This document shows, piece by piece, positions 17,120 to 25,037 of a DNA stretch of 30,048 nt. The notes under the pieces were generated by a model. That model was not told the origin of the DNA, did not search any database, and worked only from the letters and a program-made list of their open reading frames with translations. Location of the stretch: NCBI GenBank assembly GCA_002323995.1, contig DCQY01000090.1, forward strand, positions 1 through 30,048, written 5' to 3'. A program made the position numbers and the translations under genes. Each line of letters begins with the position of its first letter. The first letter of the stretch is position 1. This stretch comes from Akkermansiaceae bacterium UBA1506. GTDB lineage: Bacteria; Verrucomicrobiota; Verrucomicrobiia; Verrucomicrobiales; DEV007.

Positions 17120-18058
17120 TCAGTCCTTATCGGTTTCAGGTTTGAGCCAGTGAAGAACGGCCATCCTGACAGCTATGCCGTTTTCTACCTGCGTATTGAT
17201 GAGGCTCTTTTCGTAACCCATCGCTTCATCAGTAATCTCAACACCACGGTTCACCGGCCCCGGGTGCATCAGATAAGCCCCAAGCTGGCGCATTCTTTCG
17301 ATACGCTCGCTATGCATTCCATACATCTTATGATACTCGGCGATACTCGGGAAAAACTGCCCTTCCTGCCGCTCCAGTTGAACCCTAAGAAGGTAGACTG
17401 CATCTGGCCCCCAATCGAAAACATCTTCCCAGGAATCGAGGCGCTTCATAAAATCGTGTCGTCCTTCCGGCACAAGTGATCCAGGACCTAACACTCCAAC
17501 CTCGATGCCAAGCTTATTGAAGAGCGTAGCGGTAGATCTCGCCACCCGCGAGTGCAGAATATCCCCGACGATCACTACTTTCCTACCTTCGTAGTCAGGG
17601 TAGACCTCCCGAAGCGTCATCGAGTCCAGAAGTGCCTGGGTCGGATGGGCGTGATAACCATCGCCCGCATTAACGACCGAAGCACGGGTATGTTTTGCCA
17701 CTAATCCAGGGACTCCCGCAGCCTTGTGACGGATTACGATATAGTCGGACCTCATCGCCTGAAGAGTTTCGATAGTATCAAGAAGTGATTCACCTTTGAC
17801 AACGGATGAACTCGAGACCGTGAAGTTCGTTACATCAGCCGACATACGGCTCGCAGCGACCTCGAATGAAGAACTCGTCCGAGTGGAAGGTTCATAGAAA
17901 AGATTCAGAACTGTCTTACCTCGCAGGGTCGGAACTTTTTTTACAGATCGCTGGAAGAGTTGCTTAAATGGCGCGGCATTCTCAAATATATACTCTATCT
18001 CCTCTAGTGAGAGGCTTGCAATATCGAGAAGATCTTTTCGCGGCGTTAATTCACTCAT
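17120..18058 (-). CDS. pyrB: Aspartate carbamoyltransferase catalytic subunit
   Basis: 312 residues, normal length. It joins carbamoyl phosphate and aspartate, the first committed step of pyrimidine synthesis. The carbamoyl-phosphate loop is YEPSTRTSSSFE (55-66). VVKGESL (86-92) supplies the neighbouring-subunit Lys. HPTQALLD (138-145), GDILHSRVARS and HPGPVNRGVEI complete the active site. Its start overlaps the pyrR stop by four bases (ATGA) and its stop is 5 bases before the dihydroorotase-like gene, so the three are co-translated. No pyrI regulatory subunit is present. With the PyrC' neighbour this points to a class A, PyrB/PyrC' dodecamer-type ATCase. Confidence 0.97.
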   Translation of the reverse strand: MSELTPRKDLLDIASLSLEEIEYIFENAAPFKQLFQRSVKKVPTLRGKTVLNLFYEPSTRTSSSFEVAASRMSADVTNFTVSSSSVVKGESLLDTIETLQAMRSDYIVIRHKAAGVPGLVAKHTRASVVNAGDGYHAHPTQALLDSMTLREVYPDYEGRKVVIVGDILHSRVARSTATLFNKLGIEVGVLGPGSLVPEGRHDFMKRLDSWEDVFDWGPDAVYLLRVQLERQEGQFFPSIAEYHKMYGMHSERIERMRQLGAYLMHPGPVNRGVEITDEAMGYEKSLINTQVENGIAVRMAVLHWLKPETDKD

Positions 18059-18606
18059 TTTTCGGTCACCAAGAAGACTCCCTCTTTTTTGTCATCTTCC
18101 TTGAATCGAACTTTCACGTATTGGCACAATTCCGTTTCAAGCTTTCGCCCGGTGTAATCTGGCTGCACCGGAATCTCCCGATGCCCCCGATCAATCAGAA
18201 CCGCAAGTTCTATCTTAGAGGGCCGGCCGTAGTCTGCCAAAGCATCAAGTGCGGCTCTAACGGTGCGGCCCGTGAAAATTACTTCGTCGAATAAAATAAC
18301 CCGTGTGCCCTCGAGTTCGAAAGGAACATTCGAACTGTTCAGCTTTGGAAGATCGCGCCCGTGGTTATCGAAATCGTCCCTATAGAGGGAAATGTCCAAC
18401 GTTCCCACAGAACAGTTTTTTCCCTTGGCAGCGAGAACATCGGCAACCCGTCGTGCTAACGTCACACCGCGGGTGTAGACCCCAACAAAGGCTAGATGCT
18501 GATCCCCGCAGCGTGAAACGATTTCGGCTGCTAAAACGGCTATTGCGTCCTCAATTCCCTGCGGAGTGAGGATCTCTTCGGTGGTGATGTCAGGTGTATC
18601 ACTCAA
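18055..18606 (-). CDS. pyrR: PyrR bifunctional pyr regulator / uracil phosphoribosyltransferase
   Basis: 183 residues of the PRTase fold. The PRPP loop is VILFDEVIFTGRT (103-115, usual form VILVDDVLYTGRT), preceded by GVYTRGVTLARRVA and DISLYRDDF. PyrR binds pyr mRNA or otherwise senses UMP and may make UMP from uracil. The start codon is TTG at 18606: the frame upstream is open only to a TGA and offers no ATG or GTG, and SDTPDITTEEILTP leads straight into the family start. No Shine-Dalgarno precedes it. First gene of pyrR-pyrB-pyrC'. Whether it regulates by RNA binding here is unproven, although its leader contains inverted repeats. Confidence 0.93.
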   Translation of the reverse strand: MSDTPDITTEEILTPQGIEDAIAVLAAEIVSRCGDQHLAFVGVYTRGVTLARRVADVLAAKGKNCSVGTLDISLYRDDFDNHGRDLPKLNSSNVPFELEGTRVILFDEVIFTGRTVRAALDALADYGRPSKIELAVLIDRGHREIPVQPDYTGRKLETELCQYVKVRFKEDDKKEGVFLVTEK

Positions 18607-18634
18607 GTAGTCGGGCCGAAGAAACGGGGAAGTT

Positions 18635-18669
18635 TTGACACGGGGTCAAGTGCCAGTTCATCCGGCACT
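18635..18669 (-). promoter_or_regulatory. Two small hairpins in the purD-pyrR gap
   Basis: On the minus strand AGTGCC and GGCACT (arms 18664-18669 and 18649-18654) form a 6-base-pair stem with a 9-base loop. TTGAC and GTCAA (arms 18645-18649 and 18635-18639) form a second stem with a 5-base loop. The two share base 18649. They lie 29-63 bases before the pyrR TTG and could end the purD transcript or form a pyrimidine-responsive leader. I do not see the Bacillus PyrR loop consensus, and there is no T-run. Confidence 0.4.
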
Positions 18670-18703
18670 ACACTACTTCTAGTCACAAATCCCCAAAGCG
18701 CTA

Positions 18704-19954
18704 TCAAAAATTTCGGGTTCCGATATCTGTGCGTCGCTGCATTCCGTCAAAACTTACCTTGTCGCTTTCACGATAAACATTCGCAACCGCCCCCTCCCGA
18801 GTGCTCCCTTCGGCCACAATCACAAGAACACGGCCACCTGCAGTTTCAAACTGACCAGAGTCATTGAGCCGTGTCCCCGCATGAAAAACTCGCGCGTCGC
18901 TCACTTTTTCCAATCCTGATATTACATCACCGCTGCGAGAACCGGCGGGATAACCCGCCGAGGCGGAAACAAGGCAAATACTCCATCCACTTTTGAAAGT
19001 GATCAGGTCAGGATTCAAAATACCCTTTGCCCCTTCGAAAACGTGAGCAGCGAAGTCTCCTACTACCATAGGCAGAACTGCTTCAGCTTCAGGATCCCCA
19101 AAACGACAATTATACTCGATGACCTTCGGCCCCTGCGCGGTCAACATTAGACCAAAATAGAGAAATCCGCGGTAGGGTAGCCCCTCTTTCTGTAGGCCTT
19201 CCACGGTCGGTTTCACAATCGTCTCGTCGATCACTTTACGAAGATCTCCTTCAAACATTTCAAGTGAACTGACAGCCCCCATACCGCCAGTATTAGGCCC
19301 TTCGTCCGCATCATATATTCGCTTGTAGTCGCGTGCAGGTGCAAGGATCTGATAGTCCCCATCCACCACAGAAGCGAAAATCGAGATTTCGGGGCCTTCA
19401 AGATATTCTTCCACGAGCAAACGACCTCCTCCAAACTTTCGTTGGCCTAGAACTTCATCGAGAAAAGCTTCAGCATCCTGCTCAGTCAAACAAACCGCTA
19501 CTCCTTTGCCAGCCGCCAAACCGTCAAACTTGAGGACGGTGGGATACTGACCTCCGATAGCTTCGAGAGCCTCTTCAACGGTTTCCACCGATGAATAACC
19601 GCCTGTTGGAATGGCCTGCCGCACCATAAATTCCTTCGCGAATTCTTTGCTTGCTTCAAGTTGCGCCGCTTCCTTCGGTGGCCCCCAACAGGGAATCCCA
19701 GCGACAGCACACGCATTCGCAAGTCCCTCATCTTTCACAAGGTAGCTCTCTTCGCCCGCTACACAGAGATCGATCTTGAGCTCCTTCATCTTAGCGACCA
19801 GCGAAGCAACTCCATCAGCCTCCACCGGCTTCGCCAGCTTGAAGATCGCATCCGAACCCGGGAAGGTGTAGATCTCAGTTTCAGTGGGAGATTCGTGAAG
19901 AGCCGTAATGATCGCATGTTCGCGACCGCCTTTTCCGACGACGAGGACTTTCAT
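18704..19954 (-). CDS. purD: Phosphoribosylamine-glycine ligase (GAR synthetase)
   Basis: 416 residues from the ATG at 19954, which gives the family start MKVLVVGKGGREHAI; an in-frame upstream start at 20002 would add 16 unconserved residues. ATP-grasp enzyme joining phosphoribosylamine and glycine. Landmarks in order: GPPKEAAQLEASKEFAKEFM, LKFDGLAAGKGVAV, LLVEEYLEGPEIS, ADEGPNTGGMGAVS and IEYNCRFGDPEAEAVLP. Second step of purine synthesis, complementing purF and purM upstream on the same strand. It is separated from them by the AraC gene and a 440-base gap, so it may have its own promoter. pyrR follows 97 bases downstream. Confidence 0.97.
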   Translation of the reverse strand: MKVLVVGKGGREHAIITALHESPTETEIYTFPGSDAIFKLAKPVEADGVASLVAKMKELKIDLCVAGEESYLVKDEGLANACAVAGIPCWGPPKEAAQLEASKEFAKEFMVRQAIPTGGYSSVETVEEALEAIGGQYPTVLKFDGLAAGKGVAVCLTEQDAEAFLDEVLGQRKFGGGRLLVEEYLEGPEISIFASVVDGDYQILAPARDYKRIYDADEGPNTGGMGAVSSLEMFEGDLRKVIDETIVKPTVEGLQKEGLPYRGFLYFGLMLTAQGPKVIEYNCRFGDPEAEAVLPMVVGDFAAHVFEGAKGILNPDLITFKSGWSICLVSASAGYPAGSRSGDVISGLEKVSDARVFHAGTRLNDSGQFETAGGRVLVIVAEGSTREGAVANVYRESDKVSFDGMQRRTDIGTRNF

Positions 19955-20030
19955 GGGTAAGAAATGTGCTTCTACAAAACGCCTGCTGCTGCGTTCATAC
20001 AACAGCCGGCTAGCTCAATCGTAGGTGCGT

Positions 20031-20117
20031 TTAGAAAAATTTCCAGCCAAGGAAAAAAAAGAACGCGATGGAGATCAGGCCCCACCCCATCCTCGTTTCA
20101 GGAATAGAAATCCCCAC
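20031..20117 (-). CDS. Possible tiny single-span membrane peptide
   Basis: From a GTG at 20117 this gives 28 residues (from the ATG at 20090, 19). It begins GISIPETRMGWG and ends in one hydrophobic segment, LISIAFFFFLGWKFF, shortly before the stop. The same frame is open upstream for about 30 further codons but has no ATG. It could be the C-terminus of a small membrane protein whose N-terminus is the neighbouring 45-residue frame in another phase. No family recognised and no Shine-Dalgarno seen. Confidence 0.25.
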   Translation of the reverse strand: MGISIPETRMGWGLISIAFFFFLGWKFF

Positions 20118-20139
20118 CCTTGGAATCAGAATACCAAAG

Positions 20140-20277
20140 CTAGACTGACTTTCGGCGCCTCGCTTTCTGCTGCCGACGCTCTCGGAGTTCTCGTTCCAAC
20201 TTTTTGATTAAGGCAACACGGTGAGAAGGTACGCTAAATGTCCCTTTCAAACGCGAATCAAAGTTGGAAATCGTCAT
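20140..20277 (-). CDS. Possible small basic protein, 45 residues
   Basis: ATG at 20277 to TAG at 20140-20142. It begins MTISNFDSRLKGTFSVPSHR and is followed by a strongly charged helix, VALIKKLERELRERRQQK, and a run of Arg/Lys at the end. The last 15 or so residues are rich enough in Arg to suggest nucleic-acid or membrane-surface contact. No family recognised. It overlaps a shorter frame that has a strong ribosome-binding site. Codon use looks ordinary, but at this length chance cannot be excluded. Confidence 0.3.
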   Translation of the reverse strand: MTISNFDSRLKGTFSVPSHRVALIKKLERELRERRQQKARRRKSV

Positions 20278-20305
20278 GGTATAAGATAACTAGAGCCGCC
20301 ACCAT
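20258..20305 (-). CDS. Possible 15-residue leader peptide with strong ribosome-binding site
   Basis: AAGGAGG (20314-20320, minus strand) stands 8 bases before an ATG at 20305. This is the clearest Shine-Dalgarno I found in the window. The frame reads MVAALVILYHDDFQL and stops at 20258-20260, overlapping the start of the 45-residue frame, so the pair could be translationally coupled. The peptide resembles nothing I recognise. Confidence 0.3.
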   Translation of the reverse strand: MVAALVILYHDDFQL

Positions 20306-20395
20306 TGCTCGCGCCTCCTTGTGAGATCTGCCGCCACTTTGCGAAAAGCTAAAGAGCCGCCAAACGCACCAATAACCTAGAAAATTGAGGCACCT

Positions 20396-21268
20396 TCAAG
20401 CCACCTCATACTTGGACGGAAGGCACCCTTTAACTTGCTGGAAAGCCTTGCTAAAGTGACTCAGGCTCTGGTAGCCAACTTCCACAGCTGCTTCGCTGAT
20501 ATTATACTTGCCACTGACGATCAATTCAGCAGCAGCTTCAATGCGAAGCTTTCTAACATACTGACTGATAGTCATGCTCATGGTCGCGGAAAAGGTCCGG
20601 CTGAGATAAAAAGGACTGCATCCCACCTCTTTAGCAAGGCTCTGGAGATCGAGCGGTTCGTCGACGTGGTTTTTAAGGTATGACTTCGCCTTTGCAACCC
20701 TCGCCATCGAGAGTCTCTTCTGGCGAGAGCAGAAGAATTCATCTTCACCCTCCGCAGGAGCGAAACAGGCAAGAGCGATCAGCTCTTTGACCTGACTTTC
20801 ATACCAGAAGGAGCGTGCTGCTCCCGAGACTATCGGGTTGGTGAATGCTGGAATCACCCGCTCGACCAACACTCGGCTCAGGGAACGCTCAAAAATGTCA
20901 CTCTGGGATCCTTCGAAGACGATTCGGCGCATCTGCTGATTCAAGCCGGGGCGGAAAGGGGTCATCATGGAACAAAGTAATTCACGGCTCATACCAACAA
21001 GGAGAAGCTCGGTATGCTTCTCGGTTAGAACCACAGAGTTTTCTTCCTGCGAGTTTAAAATGGCCATCTGGCCGGCCTCAATTCGTGAAAGAGAACCCGT
21101 CTCCGGCCCAATGATAACGGCTCCACTCTGCACCATGACAAAAACTGTCTGACCTGGAACGAGCTCGAGACTTTCGTCATCTTCGCCCCCTGGAGCGCTA
21201 CCCCAGGCCCAAATTTGAGTTTCTTTAGCGTTACCAAAGACAGGTTTTCCGACTGCTTTCATAATCAT
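20396..21268 (-). CDS. AraC-family transcriptional regulator
   Basis: 290 residues. The N-terminal half (about 1-180) is a cupin-like sensor (GQTVFVMVQSGAVIIGPETG, then an all-helix linker). The C-terminal half (about 187-290) is the double helix-turn-helix: ARVAKAKSYLKNHVDEPLDL, LAKEVGCSPFYLSRTFSATM and ISEAAVEVGYQSLSHFSKAF with the closing KGCLPSKY. The ligand is unknown. It lies between purF (79 bases upstream) and purD on the same strand, so it may regulate the nucleotide genes, or simply be carried with them. An inverted repeat at 21285-21299 just before its start could be its own operator. The start could be the ATG at 21268 or the in-frame ATG at 21262. Confidence 0.93.
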   Translation of the reverse strand: MIMKAVGKPVFGNAKETQIWAWGSAPGGEDDESLELVPGQTVFVMVQSGAVIIGPETGSLSRIEAGQMAILNSQEENSVVLTEKHTELLLVGMSRELLCSMMTPFRPGLNQQMRRIVFEGSQSDIFERSLSRVLVERVIPAFTNPIVSGAARSFWYESQVKELIALACFAPAEGEDEFFCSRQKRLSMARVAKAKSYLKNHVDEPLDLQSLAKEVGCSPFYLSRTFSATMSMTISQYVRKLRIEAAAELIVSGKYNISEAAVEVGYQSLSHFSKAFQQVKGCLPSKYEVA

Positions 21269-21284
21269 GACACTATATTGATAC

Positions 21285-21299
21285 TGAGATTCCGTCTCA
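21285..21299. promoter_or_regulatory. Inverted repeat before the AraC gene, candidate operator
   Basis: TGAGA (21285-21289), TTCCG, TCTCA (21295-21299) form a perfect 5-base-pair palindrome. The flanks also mirror partly (ATTGATAC to the left, ATACC to the right). It is 17 bases before the AraC ATG, in the 79-base gap after purF. Its position suits autoregulation; a transcript hairpin is the alternative. Confidence 0.4.
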
Positions 21300-21347
21300 A
21301 TACCAGTAAAAACTTTCAGTTATGCGTTTTCCAATCAGGAGGTGCCC

Positions 21348-23273
21348 CTACAGCAGAACGTCATAGGGTCGTTCACCGGTCTTGTCCATGAACCCCACAA
21401 AAGCTTGGTTTACCACCTTATATCCTCCCGGAGTGGGGTAATTTCCCGTGAAATACCAATCGCCGTTGTGAACCGGGATAGCGTCATGCATCGACTCAAC
21501 GGTTTGATAAATTACCTCAACTTCCCCTTTCCAACCTATCCCCTCAGGAGTCACCATTCGGCTGATTTCAGCAGAGAGATCATCGTCAGTAAAAGGCTCG
21601 TAGACCAGTTTAACTGGATTGGTCATCTCACCAACAGGCTTTTTAAGCTCTTCTCGGCATCGATAATAAACATCGGTTAGGAGATTATGTCTTCCCGATC
21701 GTTCCAAAAGGTTCACCGCTGCCTGAAAAACGATAAACTTTCCGAGGTGCGACATATCAATACCATAACAATCCGGGTATCGAATCTGTGGTGCGGTTGA
21801 TGCAACCACAATTTTTTTCGGGTTGAGACGAGATAGAATTTTGATGATGGAATCTTTCAGAGTCGTTCCTCTCACAATCGAATCATCAATCACCACAAGT
21901 GTTTCATCAGGTCCCATCTGATCGTAGGTCACGTCATAGACATGAGAAACCATCTGGTCACGCCCTTTTTCCTGAGCGATAAATGTCCGCAGCTTGATAT
22001 CTTTGTGCGCAATCTTCTCGCCTCGCGGCCAGCTTTGGAGAATTAATTTATCGATTCCCTCTTTGCTGAGTGTTCCTTCCTCGAGTTGGGCAATTAGCTG
22101 TTTACGGACCTGTTCGCGACGGAATCTTCGCAGTCCATCCATCATGCCGTGATAAGCGATCTCAGCGGTATTCGGGATGAAGCTGAAGATTGTCTTGTCG
22201 AAGTCATCTTCGATTCGCTCAAAAATCTGCGGAACAAGATTGGCGCCCAACTGCATCCTTTCTCGGTAGATGGCCGGGTCATTCCCTCGAGAGAAATAGA
22301 TTCGCTCAAAAGAGCAAGATCGCTTTTCTCGATCCTGAGTGTAAGGCTGAATGCTCAACTCCCCCGTCTGGTTGACAACTCCAACATGGCCACGCGGCAG
22401 CTCTTCGATGGCTTCCGATTCCGCGTTAAATACTGTCATTAACGGCACCCGCTCGCTGGCAAATGCAATCACCTCATCGTCCTCGTAGTAGTGACAGGGG
22501 CGGATTCCGTTAGGATCACGAAGGACGAAGCCAACGCCATTCCCCGTCGCACCGGCAATTGCATATCCCCCGTCCCACTTATCGGCGCACTTGTTGAGAA
22601 TCCTAACGATGTCCATGTCATCGGAAATGATTCTGGGGATTTCGCGCCCTTCCGTCCCCTTATCGCGCTCTTTTCGGTAAATCGCATCGTGCGCTTCATC
22701 CATGTGATAGCCGATTTCCTCAAGGACCGTCTGTGTGTCAGTGTCAAAAACCGGGTGCTGGCCGCGATCAATCAAGTGATGATTGAGGTCACGCGCATTG
22801 GTCATGTTGAAGTTTCCCAGCACCATCAAGGTCTTAGTCGGATAATTCGTACGTCGCACGTAAGGATGACATCCTCCCGCTCCAAAACTGCCTGAAGTTC
22901 CATAGCGCAGATGGCCCAAGAGGATCTCACCTCCAAAATCGAAATTATTTTTGAACGACACCGGGTCATCGGGATCAAGTAATCCCTTGCGTTTGCGCTT
23001 ACTTAAAGTCTTGAACTGTCCCTCCATCACTTTGATCAAGGAATCGCGCTGTGCGTTGCGCTCTCGAAAGAGGTAAGGTTGCCCGAGAGGCATGTCTAAT
23101 TTCACGCAGCCAACGCCCACCCCATCCTGGCCACGGTTGTGCTGCTTCTCCATGAGGAGGTAGAGGCGTTGAAACCCCCACAAACAGGTGCCGTATTTGT
23201 CTTTATACCAGGCGAGGTCTTTTTTCAGCCTCACAAAGGCCAGACCACACTCGTGATAAATCGGGTCGCTCAT
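21348..23273 (-). CDS. purF: Amidophosphoribosyltransferase, long form
   Basis: 641 residues, against about 500 for E. coli PurF. It makes phosphoribosylamine from PRPP and glutamine, the first step of purine synthesis. The class II glutaminase nucleophile is Cys9 in IYHECGLAFVRL, implying removal of an 8-residue propeptide. KYGTCLWGFQRLYLLMEKQH and NRGQDGVGV follow, which is the pattern of the long Bacteroidota-type enzyme. LGHLRYGTSG (119-128) is in the glutaminase domain. The PRPP loop is LVVIDDSIVRGTTL (459-472). A C-terminal extension of about 90 residues after TDVYYRCREEL is shared with that long type. The next gene upstream (purM) ends 18 bases before its start. Confidence 0.96.
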   Translation of the reverse strand: MSDPIYHECGLAFVRLKKDLAWYKDKYGTCLWGFQRLYLLMEKQHNRGQDGVGVGCVKLDMPLGQPYLFRERNAQRDSLIKVMEGQFKTLSKRKRKGLLDPDDPVSFKNNFDFGGEILLGHLRYGTSGSFGAGGCHPYVRRTNYPTKTLMVLGNFNMTNARDLNHHLIDRGQHPVFDTDTQTVLEEIGYHMDEAHDAIYRKERDKGTEGREIPRIISDDMDIVRILNKCADKWDGGYAIAGATGNGVGFVLRDPNGIRPCHYYEDDEVIAFASERVPLMTVFNAESEAIEELPRGHVGVVNQTGELSIQPYTQDREKRSCSFERIYFSRGNDPAIYRERMQLGANLVPQIFERIEDDFDKTIFSFIPNTAEIAYHGMMDGLRRFRREQVRKQLIAQLEEGTLSKEGIDKLILQSWPRGEKIAHKDIKLRTFIAQEKGRDQMVSHVYDVTYDQMGPDETLVVIDDSIVRGTTLKDSIIKILSRLNPKKIVVASTAPQIRYPDCYGIDMSHLGKFIVFQAAVNLLERSGRHNLLTDVYYRCREELKKPVGEMTNPVKLVYEPFTDDDLSAEISRMVTPEGIGWKGEVEVIYQTVESMHDAIPVHNGDWYFTGNYPTPGGYKVVNQAFVGFMDKTGERPYDVLL

Positions 23274-23291
23274 GAAAAAGAAAGATCAAAG

Positions 23292-24284
23292 TCAGTTGGA
23301 GATCTCAACTCTCACGGCTCCACTGTCGTCGACCTCGCCAATCACGAGAGCGCCCTCTTGAATTGAAGCAGCGGCTTCAGACTGATCGGCAGGAACGATT
23401 ACGATCCAACCCCAACCCATATTAAAAGTCTTAACTGCCTCATCGTCTTCAACAAAAGACAGAACCTTGCCAACCGCGCCGGTTTCCCAGCGTGGAATTG
23501 TGATATCGGCACCTTTATCGCCGAGCAATCGTTCTAGGTTTTCAGGAAGCCCACCTCCCGTGTTGTGCGCCATGGCGCGGACGTCGAGTTGCTTTTCACG
23601 AAGGCCCGCGACGACATCATGGTAAAGACGCGTAGGCGCAAGAAACTGCTCCCACTCGTTATCTTCAATCAAGCCTGGATTGGCGGAGATAATCTTACGA
23701 ATTAGACTCCAGCCGTTCGCATGAAATCCGTCAGAAGGGTAACCAATCAGCTTGTCGCCTACCTCAATTCGGGCGGGATCAATTAGGTTCGATTTTTCAG
23801 CCGCACCAACGCAGAACCCACTCAATTCAATCATCCCGTCGGGAACAATACCCGGCATCTCGGCTGTCTCCCCACCGGCGAGGATACAGTCGCAATCGGA
23901 TAGGTATTCAGCCATTCCAGCAATAAGCCGCTTGATCTTAGTTTTGTCGATTCGACCGACGCCAATGTAATCGAGAAAAAGCAGAGCATCCCCACCTGTG
24001 GTTAGGATGTCGTTCACGCTCATGGCGACGAGGTCTTTGCCCGCGATTTCCAGTTGGTCATGTTGCAGCAGCAGATCAAGTTTCGTTCCGACCCCGTCAC
24101 AACCTGTGACGATGACCGGTTCTTTGTAATCGCTGAGGTCATAACTCGCCGCAAACAGTCCAAACGACTGCATCAGTGAACGCTTAGCCTCGGTTTGACG
24201 TCTCAGTTCTCCGATATCGCCGACCAGAGCGGCCGCCTCTTCGATATCGACTCCTGCTCCCTTGTAGGTGAATTCACCGCTCAT
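23292..24284 (-). CDS. purM: Phosphoribosylformylglycinamidine cyclo-ligase (AIR synthetase)
   Basis: 330 residues, standard length. Converts FGAM to AIR with ATP. Family landmarks: TYKGAGVDIEEA near the start, VTGCDGVGTKLDLL, GKDLVAMSVNDILTTGGDAL, LAGGETAEMPG, YPSDGFHANGWSLIRK, AHNTGGGLPENL and FNMGWGWIVIV. Its ATG directly follows the purQ TGA with no base between, so translation is coupled. It acts on the product of the PurS/PurQ/PurL complex encoded just upstream. Confidence 0.97.
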   Translation of the reverse strand: MSGEFTYKGAGVDIEEAAALVGDIGELRRQTEAKRSLMQSFGLFAASYDLSDYKEPVIVTGCDGVGTKLDLLLQHDQLEIAGKDLVAMSVNDILTTGGDALLFLDYIGVGRIDKTKIKRLIAGMAEYLSDCDCILAGGETAEMPGIVPDGMIELSGFCVGAAEKSNLIDPARIEVGDKLIGYPSDGFHANGWSLIRKIISANPGLIEDNEWEQFLAPTRLYHDVVAGLREKQLDVRAMAHNTGGGLPENLERLLGDKGADITIPRWETGAVGKVLSFVEDDEAVKTFNMGWGWIVIVPADQSEAAASIQEGALVIGEVDDSGAVRVEISN

Positions 24285-25037
24285 TCAGTTGGAGGATGTA
24301 ACAGATTCGTAAAGTGAGCGAAAGAGATAATATCCACTCCCCCACTTTTCTTCGCCCGATCCTGCAGAATCAGGGGCGGAATTTTTCCAATCAGGGTCAT
24401 AATGGTCTTCGCGATAAAGAAATCTCTCGGGGTGAGGCATCATGCCGAACACTCGACCGGTTTCGTCCTGCAATCCTGCGATTTGTTCAAAACTTCCGTT
24501 CACATCCTGGTCGTAAGTCACCGCAGCAGCGCCACTTTCGCGATACTTTCGGGCGTCTTCCGCACTCATCGTAACGAGACGGCCTTCCGCATGGGCCATA
24601 GGAAATTCAAATTCGTCAGGTAGGAGTGACAAGAACGGGCTGTCAGCCTGCTTCTTCATCTTGACCCATTGGCACTGGAAACGACCGCTTGTGTTCTCGA
24701 CGAGGCTTCCTTCTGGAAGCAAACCAAGCTGTGTCAAGATTTGGAAACCATTACAAATACCCAACAGGTAACCACCGTTGTCACGAAACTCTCTCAGACC
24801 AGCGCCGATCTTCTGCTCTGTCACAAGCCGAGCCAGTCGGCCGGACATCACGTAGTCACCATAACTAAAGCCGCCAGACAACATCACCAAACTCACGCCA
24901 TCAAGAGTTTCAGTATTCAGTGCAGAAATCGGAACGATCTCCGTGCTAAAACCAACCACCTTTAGCGCGCGAGCCGTCTCTTCGTCGCAATTGGTGCCCG
25001 GAAATTTTAGTAATAATGCGCGAGGCCGTTCTTCCAT
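24285..25037 (-). CDS. purQ: FGAM synthase glutaminase subunit PurQ
   Basis: 250 residues, class I glutamine amidotransferase that feeds ammonia to PurL. Cys95 sits in LLGICNGFQIL, and the His-Glu of the triad in MMPHPERF (H202, E204). The start RALLLKFPGTNCDEETARAL and the oxyanion-side SGGFSYGDYVMSGRLAR are typical PurQ. It begins 31 bases inside the end of purL in another frame, an unusually long overlap that should couple their translation. A free PurQ implies that the neighbouring PurL lacks a fused glutaminase, which agrees with its length. Confidence 0.96.
   Translation of the reverse strand: MEERPRALLLKFPGTNCDEETARALKVVGFSTEIVPISALNTETLDGVSLVMLSGGFSYGDYVMSGRLARLVTEQKIGAGLREFRDNGGYLLGICNGFQILTQLGLLPEGSLVENTSGRFQCQWVKMKKQADSPFLSLLPDEFEFPMAHAEGRLVTMSAEDARKYRESGAAAVTYDQDVNGSFEQIAGLQDETGRVFGMMPHPERFLYREDHYDPDWKNSAPDSAGSGEEKWGSGYYLFRSLYESVTSSN

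Larger units (their letters stand above)
19955..20395. other. 441-base gap between purD and the AraC gene, with very short ORFs
   Basis: No gene of normal size. The 60-codon plus-strand frame (20025-20207, GTG start) is the antisense of the minus-strand short frames and looks unreal. On the minus strand, which is the cluster's direction, there are three short frames: 20258-20305, 20140-20277 and 20031-20117. The 10-mer AGAGCCGCCA occurs twice (20292-20301 and 20353-20362). GGTGCGTTT at 20024-20032 has an inverted copy at 20362-20370. The purD promoter may lie here. I see no tRNA or riboswitch pattern that I recognise. Confidence 0.5.

Noticed and set aside
20025..20207. A 60-codon plus-strand frame opposite the short minus-strand frames.
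   Set aside because: GTG start, Pro/His/Asn-rich with no domain pattern, and against the direction of every neighbour.
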